Translations under genes and position numbers: made by a program
In this document: in pieces, positions 7,193-14,411 of the stretch
Position numbering within the stretch: the stretch's first letter is position 1
How the letters are laid out: each line of letters opens with the position of its first letter
IMG/VR virus record: IMGVR_UViG_3300036816_000028
Span: 1 to 53,375 of that record
DNA from: a virus
Reading direction: 5' to 3' (one strand)
Length of the DNA stretch: 53,375 bases
The notes under the pieces: generated by a model
What the model saw: the letters and a program-made list of their open reading frames with translations, nothing else
What the model was told of the DNA's origin: nothing
The model's database searches: none

Positions 7193-7873
7193 TCAGTGGC
7201 TGGCGTACACCGGCTCCATGAAGCGGTAGAGCCCGTACAGGTCTCCGGGGGTGACGTATCCCGGCCAACGACCATCAACGAACAGGTGCCAGCCGCTGAC
7301 GTCAGCCGCGCGATCGGCCAATTGGCTGCAAATCATGTGGTTACTGGTCTCCACGAAGTGCTTCAGGCCCGGCGCGGGGATGTGGAAGCGGTGCGCCGCC
7401 AGCGCGAAGTAGTCGGCCACGCTGTAGGGCGTGCCGACCAGATCCAGGGCCGCCCCCGCCACGGCCGACCGCAAGTCGTCCGGGCAGCGGAGGTAGACCG
7501 GGTCCAGCCCGTCGTAGCGGGACAGCGGAGAGAGCAGGGCGCCCCCGGGCATGGCCTCCACGATCTTCATCCCGTCGGCCACGTCCCGGTCCTCTCCGCG
7601 GACGTGGATACCGGCCACGACGAAGGCGTGTTCGTAGTCGGCGAAGCCGTCACCGTTGAACCACTGGCCCAGCCGGATGGCCGCACCCCCGGCGCCGGTC
7701 ATGTGGACGATGCCGATGTCTCCGGGCTTCGGCACGTAGGGCAGAGTCCCACCCGCCATGCGCATAACCGCTTCGCTGATCTCCTCCACCTCTTCCTTCG
7801 GGGTTCCGGGAATCGTTCGCAACCGGTGCACGGCGGTTCCGAACGAAACGTCTTCCTTGTCGTCATCGGACAT
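7193..7873 (-). CDS. permuted papain-like hydrolase (YiiX/C92 type)
   Basis: 226 residues. The order GDIGIV..., a histidine in YEHAFVVAG (about residue 80) and a later cysteine in HMICSQLADRA (about residue 181) is that of circularly permuted papain-fold enzymes, where the His precedes the Cys. Family members hydrolyse amides or peptides, often on cell-wall or lipid-linked substrates. No signal peptide is visible. AAAGGA lies 7 nt before the ATG. A 17-bp-arm hairpin lies just upstream in its leader. Confidence 0.6.
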   Translation of the reverse strand: MSDDDKEDVSFGTAVHRLRTIPGTPKEEVEEISEAVMRMAGGTLPYVPKPGDIGIVHMTGAGGAAIRLGQWFNGDGFADYEHAFVVAGIHVRGEDRDVADGMKIVEAMPGGALLSPLSRYDGLDPVYLRCPDDLRSAVAGAALDLVGTPYSVADYFALAAHRFHIPAPGLKHFVETSNHMICSQLADRAADVSGWHLFVDGRWPGYVTPGDLYGLYRFMEPVYASH

Positions 7874-7904
7874 GATCGAGTCCTTTCGGGTCAGAAACCT
7901 GGAC

Positions 7905-7949
7905 GGCCCGCGGTGGTGAGGGTGGGAGGTCACCTCACGACCGCGGGCC
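7905..7949 (-). terminator. 17-bp-arm hairpin
   Basis: Arms at 7905-7921 and 7933-7949 pair with one mismatch and an 11-nt loop. It lies after the stop of the 31-residue peptide gene and 32 nt before the next ATG. There is no T-run, as is usual for high-G+C actinobacterial terminators; an attenuator is also possible. Confidence 0.6.
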
Positions 7950-7984
7950 GCTTGTTGCAGGTGGATCGGTGGTGCGTCGGCCGT

Positions 7985-8080
7985 TCAGCGGCCCTTGCCG
8001 TTGCCGGACTCCGTCGGACGCGGTCCGCTCGGCTCCGTGGTGCAGCCGCCCTTGCGGCAACCGGGGATCGAACAACTCAT
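7985..8080 (-). CDS. 31-residue Cys-rich peptide
   Basis: The frame starts MSCSIPGCRKGGC and ends in a Gly/Ser/Pro-rich basic tail. Three Cys in the first 13 residues could bind a metal or form a disulfide. GGAGGGG lies 3 nt before the ATG. The SD is complementary to an upstream CCCCTCC, so translation may depend on where the mRNA starts. Function unknown. Confidence 0.55.
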   Translation of the reverse strand: MSCSIPGCRKGGCTTEPSGPRPTESGNGKGR

Positions 8081-8083
8081 GGG

Positions 8084-8144
8084 CCCCTCCATCGGTAGAT
8101 TTCATTTGATCGAGACGAATATATCGCTCTACCGGCCGGAGGGG
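8084..8144 (-). promoter_or_regulatory. SD-sequestering leader hairpin with internal -10-like box
   Basis: In the leftward transcript CCCCTCC and CGGTAGA (8144-8128) can pair with TCTACCG and GGAGGGG (8099-8084). The last element is the SD of the 31-residue peptide gene. TATATT lies in the 28-nt loop and could act as a -10 box, so a transcript begun there would lack the blocking strand. Confidence 0.5.
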
Positions 8145-8149
8145 AAGAC

Positions 8150-8335
8150 CTAGCGCTTCGCGCCCTTCAGCTTCCGGTGCGCCGGGCAGATGTCGCGCCC
8201 CAGCTTGTCCCGGCGCCAGCCGTCGATCCGGGCGAGTTTTTGGGCTTGGACCGCGGTAAGTCGTGCCCATCCGGCGTGATGTTCCGCTGGGCACAGATCA
8301 CACCGGACCGTCACCCGGTCCTGGTTCCAGCTCAC
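8150..8335 (-). CDS. small zinc-ribbon protein
   Basis: 61 residues with RCDLCPAEHHAGW near the N terminus and DICPAHRKL near the C terminus, a probable four-ligand zinc site. The GTG at 8335 overlaps the upstream TGA (GTGA). The C terminus is basic (KLKGAKR). Role unknown; nucleic-acid binding is plausible. Confidence 0.6.
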   Translation of the reverse strand: MSWNQDRVTVRCDLCPAEHHAGWARLTAVQAQKLARIDGWRRDKLGRDICPAHRKLKGAKR

Positions 8336-8787
8336 CGGTCCCACTCCCGCAGTGCTTCGGCCGTCGGCGCGTCGGTCAGGGCCGCCTGTTCCAGTGCATC
8401 CCGGACCGGAGCCGACAGGAACCGGCGCCCTCCGCTGCCCGGGGAAGAGAGCAGGTGGACCGCTTCGAAGGCGTCCCTGGCACGCTGGACGCGTCCGCGG
8501 TCGTCCTCCCCGGGGACGTTCGACACGCCGGACGTGTGGACGCTGTAGCCCGTCTCTCCGAAGCCGTGGAGGAAGATCAGTACTTCGAACCACCGGCACG
8601 CCGGGCACGGCCTGGAGTCGGTGACGAAGTCCCCACCGTGGGTGTGCCGGTCCTGCTTCGTGCGCGCGGACCCTATGAGCTGGGCCCGGTGGACGTCCTC
8701 CGTACCGCCGTCCACCGGGACGGTCCAGTTCGTGGCGTACTGGCCGACGTCCTCCGGCCCGGGGAAGTGGTGCTCTGTCCTGGGCAT
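8332..8787 (-). CDS. hypothetical protein with CxxC
   Basis: 151 residues, not recognised. A CPAC pair (RPCPACRWFEVLIF) sits near residue 62, followed by a helical C-terminal half (RVQRARDAFEAVHLL, RDALEQAALTDAPTAEAL). AAGGAG precedes the ATG. It is translationally coupled to the zinc-ribbon gene downstream. Confidence 0.6.
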   Translation of the reverse strand: MPRTEHHFPGPEDVGQYATNWTVPVDGGTEDVHRAQLIGSARTKQDRHTHGGDFVTDSRPCPACRWFEVLIFLHGFGETGYSVHTSGVSNVPGEDDRGRVQRARDAFEAVHLLSSPGSGGRRFLSAPVRDALEQAALTDAPTAEALREWDR

Positions 8788-8825
8788 GGCTGTTCTCCTT
8801 CCTGGGTTCCTGTTGCTTCAGTGAA

Positions 8826-9020
8826 TCACGTGACCTGGCCGACGGCCTGGTCAGTGCGTCCGGACGTGATCTTCTGCGCGTACTCCCGCAGCGCCCAGCG
8901 GTAGACCACCGAGACGTCCACGCCCAGGCGTTCGGCTTCTTCCCGGAACACCTGGACGATCTCCGGCCGCTCCACCATGTGCACGTGTGCGGTGAGCTTC
9001 GCATTCCCTTTCGCTGCCAT
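8826..9020 (-). CDS. small DNA-binding protein, ribbon-helix-helix type
   Basis: 64 residues. A short strand HVHMVERP is followed by two helices (EIVQVFREEAERLG and VSVVYRWALREYAQK), the order of a CopG/Arc ribbon-helix-helix domain. There is no SD; TACGCT lies 7 nt before the ATG, so the mRNA is probably leaderless. It faces the RuvC-like gene and may bind the two palindromes between them. Confidence 0.55.
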   Translation of the reverse strand: MAAKGNAKLTAHVHMVERPEIVQVFREEAERLGVDVSVVYRWALREYAQKITSGRTDQAVGQVT

Positions 9021-9027
9021 ACCGGTC

Positions 9028-9057
9028 AGCGTACGCTTGACATGTCATAACGTGCAA
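9028..9057. promoter_or_regulatory. divergent promoter with two abutting palindromes
   Basis: AGCGTACGCT (9028-9037) and TGACATGTCA (9038-9047) are perfect 10-bp palindromes placed end to end. The first contains a TACGCT hexamer on each strand, a -10 candidate for both genes. A leftward -35-like TTGCAC (9057-9052) lies 18 nt from its hexamer. The second palindrome is an operator candidate. Confidence 0.55.
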
Positions 9058-9071
9058 CGGAAGGGCAAGTC

Positions 9072-9671
9072 ATGGCAGAGATCAGAATCGGAGGGCTCGA
9101 CCTCTCGATCACGTCCACCGGCTTCGCCCGGACCGACGGGACCACCGGCCTGGTGGTCACGAAGCAGACCGACGGGGACCGCCGGATCACCATCATCCGG
9201 GACGCGCTGATGGAGGCCGTCGGAGACGCCCAGGCGGTCGTCCTGGAGCGCGCACCGGCCACGCTGAAGGGGTACGCCGGAGAGCCGCTGCAACAGCTCC
9301 AGGGAGCCGTACGGGCGGCCCTGATGGACCGCGGAATCCCGTACGCCGTCGTCCCGCCGTCCACGCTGAAGCTTTTCGCGACCGGGCACGGCAATTCCCC
9401 GAAGTCGGAGCTGGCGGTGGCCGCGTACAAGCGAGCCGGTGTCGAGTTCGAGCGGGACAAGGGCGGGGACCAGTGCGACGCCTGGTGGCTCCGGATGGCC
9501 GGTCTGTCGAAGTGGGCCATGATCCCCTTCGTCCTGCCGAAGACCCAGACGGACGCACTGGACAAGGTGGTGTGGCCGGAGCCGAAGGCGGAAACGTTGG
9601 AGGACGCGTTCTCCGCGGTGTACCGCCGTGGATCGGAAGTCCCGGCCGCGGGCTTCGACCCCTGGGCCTGA
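9072..9671 (+). CDS. RuvC-like Holliday junction resolvase
   Basis: 199 residues. RNase H-fold acidic motifs are in place: GLDLSITSTGFA (Asp near residue 9), VVLERAP (Glu near 59) and KGGDQCDAWWL (Asp near 133-136), with KSELAVAA before the last. These enzymes cut branched recombination and replication intermediates, which tailed phages must remove before packaging. GGAAGGG lies 6 nt before the ATG. It is the only rightward gene in the left arm and ends in DPWA, like the convergent gene. Confidence 0.78.
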   Translation: MAEIRIGGLDLSITSTGFARTDGTTGLVVTKQTDGDRRITIIRDALMEAVGDAQAVVLERAPATLKGYAGEPLQQLQGAVRAALMDRGIPYAVVPPSTLKLFATGHGNSPKSELAVAAYKRAGVEFERDKGGDQCDAWWLRMAGLSKWAMIPFVLPKTQTDALDKVVWPEPKAETLEDAFSAVYRRGSEVPAAGFDPWA

Positions 9672-9677
9672 GCACGA

Positions 9678-9720
9678 CGAAGCCCCCACCCGGTCCCGGA
9701 AGGGATGGATGGGGGCTTCG
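9678..9720. terminator. bidirectional terminator hairpin
   Basis: CGAAGCCCCCA (9678-9688) and TGGGGGCTTCG (9710-9720) pair perfectly across a 21-nt loop. It lies between the convergent RuvC-like and ssDNA-binding-like genes. No gene is supported in the remaining 130 bases to 9852. Confidence 0.65.
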
Positions 9721-9852
9721 CTCTGCCCGTGGTTGGCTGCGCTTCCTTCAGCCGCAACGCCCGGCAGATCTGCGGACGGTGGACCGCAGGTTGTTCCAGC
9801 GGCCGGTGGTCAGAGCCTAGGTGAGTCACCGGCGGCCGGAACGGTCAGGGGC

Positions 9853-10521
9853 TTACGCCCAGGGGTCGGACGCCGGAGCGGCGGTCGGAGCCTGGCTGGG
9901 CGCGGACGGGGCGTCGGACCAGGCGTCGGCAGCGGCGCCGGTGGCGTCCTCCGCCTCCTTGGTCAGGAACTCGCTGGCGGCCTTCGCGTTGGCCGCCGCG
10001 GGGGTCCACTTCGCCGCGTAGTTGTAGCGGTAGAAGTCGGAGTTCCGGGCCTTCGTGCTCTCCAGGCGCTTGACCTGGATGTACGCCCCGCGCTCCAGCG
10101 TGGCGTTCCCGGCCTCCCGCATGGCCTTCACGATGGCCTTCTGCATGGAGCCCTTGACGTACAGGGTGCGCATGCCGTCGTCGTCCGGGACCGGCTTCTG
10201 GATGTACTGGTTGGTCTCCCAGGTGACGCCGGTGGCCTCACCCTGGATGTGGAGCAGGAGCTGGTTCGCGGGCTTCGCCGCGCGCCGCTGGTTCTCCCGG
10301 AGGTCGGAGTCCTTGACCTGCTTGTTCCCGACGAACCACAGGAGGTCTCCCGTGTTCATGTCGGTCTGCTGTCGCATCTCCCAGTCCACGATGGTGCCTT
10401 CGAAGACGAAGCCCACCTTCGGGAACTTCGCGGCGATGGAGCCGCCTCCGGACAGGAAGCTGGCCGCTTCCCTGTCCTCCGTGCCGCTGCCGTCGGAGCC
10501 GAACGGGTCGTCAGTGCTCAT
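9853..10521 (-). CDS. probable ssDNA-binding-like protein
   Basis: 222 residues. The body (about 25-155) has a beta-rich OB-like pattern: GFVFEGTIVDWEMRQQTD, NQLLLHIQGEATG, AYIQVKRLES. A low-complexity Ala/Pro tail ends in DPWA. Size, tail shape and position among recombination genes resemble phage single-strand-binding proteins, whose C-terminal tip recruits partners. It sits upstream of the RuvC-like terminator and downstream of the nuclease. The ATG at 10521 follows a GAAGGA site. The assignment rests on pattern and context only. Confidence 0.5.
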   Translation of the reverse strand: MSTDDPFGSDGSGTEDREAASFLSGGGSIAAKFPKVGFVFEGTIVDWEMRQQTDMNTGDLLWFVGNKQVKDSDLRENQRRAAKPANQLLLHIQGEATGVTWETNQYIQKPVPDDDGMRTLYVKGSMQKAIVKAMREAGNATLERGAYIQVKRLESTKARNSDFYRYNYAAKWTPAAANAKAASEFLTKEAEDATGAAADAWSDAPSAPSQAPTAAPASDPWA

Positions 10522-10711
10522 GTCGCGTGTCCTTCGTTCGCGTGTGGTGTTCACCTGTGTGAAGCGGGTCCGGCGCCCGGTACAGCCGTCCGTCTCCGGG
10601 TGTGTCCTGGCGAGGATACCCGCCGGGCCCGCGTTGTTCTCCCCCGCTTCCCGGGCGGTGGCCCGGCGCCGAAAGGCTCCGGGCGTTCCCGCTGGCCGGG
10701 GGAAGTTGGAC
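10522..10711. other. leader region without a supported gene
   Basis: About 190 bases between the ssDNA-binding-like gene and the repeat structure. Purine/pyrimidine-skewed G+C-rich DNA with no convincing frame; it presumably holds the promoter and leader of the leftward gene, but no clear -35/-10 pair is visible. Confidence 0.4.
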
Positions 10712-10762
10712 GGTGCCGCCGGATACTGCTGATCCGTTGGATACTGCTGATCCGGCGGCACC
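10712..10762. repeat. 13-bp inverted repeat enclosing two 16-bp direct repeats
   Basis: GGTGCCGCCGGAT (10712-10724) and its exact complement (10750-10762) flank two copies of GGATACTGCTGATCCG (10721-10736 and 10739-10754). Two identical units within a palindrome suggest a protein-binding site or a small attachment or origin-type site; it also lies where a terminator for the nuclease gene would be. Confidence 0.65.
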
Positions 10763-10763
10763 G

Positions 10764-10803
10764 CTGGCCTTCTGGTTCCGTGGACCGGTCGGCCGAAGGC
10801 CAG
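10764..10803 (-). terminator. hairpin after the nuclease gene
   Basis: CTGGCCTTC (10764-10772) pairs with GAAGGCCAG (10795-10803). It is 33 bases beyond the stop of the leftward nuclease gene. Confidence 0.55.
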
Positions 10804-10835
10804 CCTACGGGATTAGTTCGACCGGCACAAGTATG

Positions 10836-13595
10836 TCAGAACGGCGGCTCCAGGCGGGCTTCCACCTGGTTCCAGTACGCCTTGACCCGGTCCCGCGGCA
10901 TGCCCGCCTTCACGGCTGCCTGGCACAGCGCGGCCAGCTCCTGCATACTCTCCACGGCCGCGAACCGATCGGCCCAGGGAAGCGGCGCCGGGCGCACCGG
11001 GGCGCGTTGGCTGTCCTCTTCGTCCAGTTCGTTCTGACGGTCGGAGAAGAGGACCAGAAGTCGGCCCTTCGGCATGCCCGCGGCCTGGGCCTGCCTCGCC
11101 AGATCCTTCAGCGCGTCCAGGTTCGTCACGGCCGCGAACCGGTCGGCCCAGGAGACGACCGTGGTAGGCGGAGCCGCCGGGGTCTTGGCCAGTTCGGCGG
11201 GCGGTGCGTCGTCGGGGATGCGGTCCATGGCGTGCCACATGAACGCCTCCAGGACGTCGATCGGCATGCCCGCCTCCGCGGCCTGGACGGACAGGGCCTT
11301 CAGCTCTGCCCGGGTCTCCACTGCGGCGAAGCGCTCCCGCCAGGTGGTGACCACAGCGCCCGGCGTCATGGGCTGCGCCGGGGCGGCCGACGCCTTCGCG
11401 GTGGCAGCCAGGTTCTCCGCGCCCTTCGCCGCGTCGGCGGAGGACACACCGTTCACCGTGCCGGTGATCGATTTGTGACCGGCCAGGTTGGCAGCCGTCG
11501 GCATGGACGTGTCCCGCGCCGGAGCGCCCTCCACGGCGGCCAGGGGGAGCGCGGTGAAGACCTTCTTCACCCGCTGCCGGGTCTGGACCTCCAGGCACGC
11601 CTGGGCGTTCCTCCAGCCTTCCTCCAGGTCCACCAGGTAGACCGTCGGCGTGCCCTCCCCGTAAGGGATGTGGACGACGATCCCGACGTCCTCCCGGACC
11701 TTCGGGACGACCCAGTCCGTGCCGTCCATGGCCGACTCCCCGGGCTTGCGCCACGTCCAGTCGTAGCCCTTGCCGTCTTCTCGGACCACCGGCGTGGCGA
11801 TGCCGTGCCGGTTCTGGCCCTTCGCGTACAGGGAGATCTGGGTGGCAATCTCCTCCTGGCCGTACTGGAGATCGGCGCCGGTCTTGACGTCGCCCACCAC
11901 GAACTCCCCGGGCTCCAGGGTCACCAGGCGGCCGGGGGTCTTGCCCTTGCCGGGAAGGGTCGCGGTGATGCGCCGGGTGATCTCATAGTCCCGGTCGAAG
12001 GTGCCGATCACACCCATCTCCACGACGACCGTGGAGCGCTCCACCAGGTGGACATGAGTCTTCAGGCCGAAGCGTTCCACAGCGGACAGGTAGGCCACCG
12101 CGTCCTTTCGGAACTCCTCCACGATCTCCCCGGGCTGTTGCTCCCCGCGGTCCAGCTTCTCCGTGTGAGTGTGGAGGATCGTCCCCTTCGCGGCGCGAAT
12201 CTTGTGACCAGCCGCGTCCTTCGCCTGGTCCACCAGGTCGTTCAGCCGGTCGCGCTCCAGCTTGGCCAGTTCATGCGGCGGAACGGTCGCGTTCTCCAGA
12301 AGGGTCCGGACCTTGCGGCCCAGCTCCGGCCGGTGGACCAGGCCCAGGATGGCCATGCGCTGGGACCACTGGGACAGCGCGAAGGAGTCGGACGCCAGCT
12401 TGACGAAGGTCGTCACGCGGGTGAATTTCTGCTTCTTCGGCACGGTGCCGGGTTTCGCTTCCGGGTCGGGCGCTTCGTAGCGTCCGTTCCGGATCACCAG
12501 CTTCGCCTTCAGCCGGACCATGGGGTCGGTGCGGTCCACCCGGGGGACGTCCTCCGCGGAGTCCTCCTCCAGGGTGTGCCCGCAGCACTCCTGCCCGATC
12601 CAGTCGCCGGAGCCGTCGGGGTCCCGCGCGATCAGGTCGCCCTCCAGGAAGCGCTCCCCGCAGGAGCCGCACGCACCGTCGTAGCGGGCTTCGAACCAGT
12701 GCGGTCCGTCGTCCTCCGACTCTTCCTGCTCCGTGGCCAGGAAGTCGTTCGCGTCCTGCGCCGGGCCCGCGGGACCGGCTCCCAGGAAGGCGTTCGCCGC
12801 GTCGTCGGCCGACGGCGCCGGAGCGGCGGACGCGGGCGGCTGCGGAACGGGTGTACCGCCCAGGAACTCCTCCGCGCTCTGCTTCGGCGCCGGGCGGGCG
12901 GTCTTCGGAACGGGCGCGCTGCCGGTCGACAGCGGAGCGCGGTGCGGATTCGGGCCGCCGGTGCGCGTCACCGTCCGCGGGACGTACCGCGGGCACGCCG
13001 CGTTGTGGGCCATGTCCGGGCTCTTCTTCCCGGGGCACGTGCAGTCGCCTTCGGGGTCGTCGGCGCGTACACCCGCGGACGTCGCCTGGTCCAGGACGTC
13101 CTGGGCCCAGTGGATGTCCGCTTCGGAGGCACCGTCCGGGGAGCGCACGATGGCGGACGCCTCCCGGTACTCACTGGCGGTCGGCTTGTACTCCGTCGGC
13201 TGCGCCTCCGGAGGGATCGGAGCGTCCATCGTCGGGGCGTCGGCCATGGCCGCCTGGGGGTCGCTGTCGTCCGTCCAGGAGCCGTCCCCGGCGGTCGCCA
13301 CGTCGGAGCGCTCCGGCGCCTGGCGCTGGTCGCCCAGGTTGTCGGGCTCCGCCATCCCGCAGCCGTCCACGGTGCAGAACGACCCGGAGTGGCCGTTGTC
13401 GTCGTCGGCGTACTCGAAGCTGTGCGTGTGGTGCTCGGTGTCCTGGATGGGGAAGTTCGAGCCCCCGCCGCACGCCGGGTTGTCGGCCGTGGCCCTCTTC
13501 CCGTTCTCTGCGTGGCTGCGCACCCGGCCGTTCTTCGTCAGGGACAGGTCGTCCCTGGAGCACTCCTGGCAGGAGTACCGCTGGTCGTCGGCCAT
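10836..13595 (-). CDS. Cas4/RecB-like PD-(D/E)XK exonuclease with zinc motifs and C-terminal repeats
   Basis: 919 residues. The nuclease core lies at about 470-595: GTILHTHTEKLD, then VIGTFDRDYE, FVVGDVKTGADLQ (the D...DxK part) and the RecB-type motif QISLYAKG. It would resect DNA ends for recombination or replication. The N terminus has Cys clusters (CQEC; CTCPGKK...HNAACP; CGSCGERF...ECCGH). The linker holds three copies of an A-x-x-F-L-G/A motif (about 241, 266, 283). The C terminus has three repeats of about 55-65 residues, each with W-x-x-RFAAV and AGMP. The ATG at 13595 follows AGGAAGAAGGAAG. Unusually long for a phage Cas4-like protein. Confidence 0.75.
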   Translation of the reverse strand: MADDQRYSCQECSRDDLSLTKNGRVRSHAENGKRATADNPACGGGSNFPIQDTEHHTHSFEYADDDNGHSGSFCTVDGCGMAEPDNLGDQRQAPERSDVATAGDGSWTDDSDPQAAMADAPTMDAPIPPEAQPTEYKPTASEYREASAIVRSPDGASEADIHWAQDVLDQATSAGVRADDPEGDCTCPGKKSPDMAHNAACPRYVPRTVTRTGGPNPHRAPLSTGSAPVPKTARPAPKQSAEEFLGGTPVPQPPASAAPAPSADDAANAFLGAGPAGPAQDANDFLATEQEESEDDGPHWFEARYDGACGSCGERFLEGDLIARDPDGSGDWIGQECCGHTLEEDSAEDVPRVDRTDPMVRLKAKLVIRNGRYEAPDPEAKPGTVPKKQKFTRVTTFVKLASDSFALSQWSQRMAILGLVHRPELGRKVRTLLENATVPPHELAKLERDRLNDLVDQAKDAAGHKIRAAKGTILHTHTEKLDRGEQQPGEIVEEFRKDAVAYLSAVERFGLKTHVHLVERSTVVVEMGVIGTFDRDYEITRRITATLPGKGKTPGRLVTLEPGEFVVGDVKTGADLQYGQEEIATQISLYAKGQNRHGIATPVVREDGKGYDWTWRKPGESAMDGTDWVVPKVREDVGIVVHIPYGEGTPTVYLVDLEEGWRNAQACLEVQTRQRVKKVFTALPLAAVEGAPARDTSMPTAANLAGHKSITGTVNGVSSADAAKGAENLAATAKASAAPAQPMTPGAVVTTWRERFAAVETRAELKALSVQAAEAGMPIDVLEAFMWHAMDRIPDDAPPAELAKTPAAPPTTVVSWADRFAAVTNLDALKDLARQAQAAGMPKGRLLVLFSDRQNELDEEDSQRAPVRPAPLPWADRFAAVESMQELAALCQAAVKAGMPRDRVKAYWNQVEARLEPPF

Positions 13596-13645
13596 CACTT
13601 CCTTCTTCCTATTTAGTCGTGTCGATGGAACTAAACTACAGGTAC

Positions 13646-13679
13646 CGGACCACGGTGGCCACTCTGCCACCGCGGTCCG
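13646..13679 (-). terminator. hairpin between leftward genes
   Basis: Arms at 13646-13659 and 13666-13679 (14 bp, one mismatch) with a 6-nt loop follow the stop at 13687. It ends the upstream operon, so the nuclease gene needs its own promoter in 13611-13645. Confidence 0.65.
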
Positions 13680-13686
13680 ACAGTGC

Positions 13687-14109
13687 TCAGTCGGGGACGC
13701 GGTCGAAGGACAGGCGCCCGTACGACTCCGACAGGTGCACACGGTAGCTCCCGGGTTCCGGCAGCCGGGTGGAGCGGTGGAGGGCCAGGTTGTGGACCGC
13801 ACAGTCCTCCAGCGCTCCGTCCAGGCGCTCCTTCAGCGGGTGCCGGATCGTGAAGGAGTAGTCCCGGTGCACGGTCATCACGTGCTCCGTCTCCCCGTCG
13901 TCCAGAAGACGGTCAACGGCCGTCGGGTCCGGACACTCCAGGTGCCCGCAGGTGATGTGTCCGCCCGCACCGGTCATCAGCGACGTCCGGCCGCACGCCG
14001 GGCAGTGCCCCTGAAGGTGGTTCGTCTCCGGGCTCACCAGCCGGACCAGCTCCTCCCGGACGACGGCACGGACCCGGGCTTCCTGCGTCCCGTTCCAGTC
14101 CACGTTCAT
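13687..14109 (-). CDS. zinc-binding hypothetical protein
   Basis: 140 residues. A zinc-ribbon-like motif HCPACGRTSL...HITCGHLECPDP spans about 34-61, and the rest is a small alpha/beta fold (VHRDYSFTIRHPLKERLDG, YRVHLSES). It resembles small Streptomyces proteins seen in phages and hosts, possibly the DUF6085 group. The ATG overlaps the MazG-like stop in an ATGA junction. Confidence 0.6.
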   Translation of the reverse strand: MNVDWNGTQEARVRAVVREELVRLVSPETNHLQGHCPACGRTSLMTGAGGHITCGHLECPDPTAVDRLLDDGETEHVMTVHRDYSFTIRHPLKERLDGALEDCAVHNLALHRSTRLPEPGSYRVHLSESYGRLSFDRVPD

Positions 14110-14411
14110 GATTCCTCTTTCCTGATCATCGCTCCGTGACCGTTCTTCTCGTACACGCGGCCCACGTTCTTGGCCAGCTTCTTCAGGACTTCGTCCTCCA
14201 GGTCGATCCCGTTCATCTGGGCCACGGAGACCAGGTACAGGAGAACGTCGGCCAGCTCCTCCCCGAAGTCCGGCAGACCCTTCCGCCAGGCGGTGAACGC
14301 CTCTCCGACCTCAGCGGTCAGGAGACCGAACTCCAGAGCGGTGTCCGTGGTGTTGAATCCCTTGGCCCGTTTGTTGATCCAGGCCATCCGCTGAGCATCA
14401 CTGATCTTCAC
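14106..14411 (-). CDS. MazG-like nucleotide pyrophosphohydrolase
   Basis: 101 residues, the usual length of a single MazG domain. The helical metal-binding pattern GLLTAEVGEAFTAW and FGEELADVLLYLVSVA carries the paired E-x-x-E/E-x-x-D acids. MazG enzymes hydrolyse NTPs, and in phages may lower (p)ppGpp or damaged nucleotides. It is coupled to the helicase by a GTGA overlap. Confidence 0.8.
   Translation of the reverse strand: MKISDAQRMAWINKRAKGFNTTDTALEFGLLTAEVGEAFTAWRKGLPDFGEELADVLLYLVSVAQMNGIDLEDEVLKKLAKNVGRVYEKNGHGAMIRKEES

Noticed and set aside
7935-8294. A 119-residue leftward frame over the peptide gene
   Set aside because: Arg/Pro-rich with no SD; the 31-residue frame has a strong SD and coherent Cys motif.
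10800-10835. A tRNA-like AGTTCGACC stretch
   Set aside because: No acceptor stem or D-arm can be folded around it.
10602-13616. A 1004-codon open frame on the plus strand
   Set aside because: It is the mirror of the nuclease gene, which has clear motifs and an SD. The plus-strand product is Arg/Gly/Val-rich with no motifs; long antisense frames are expected at this G+C.
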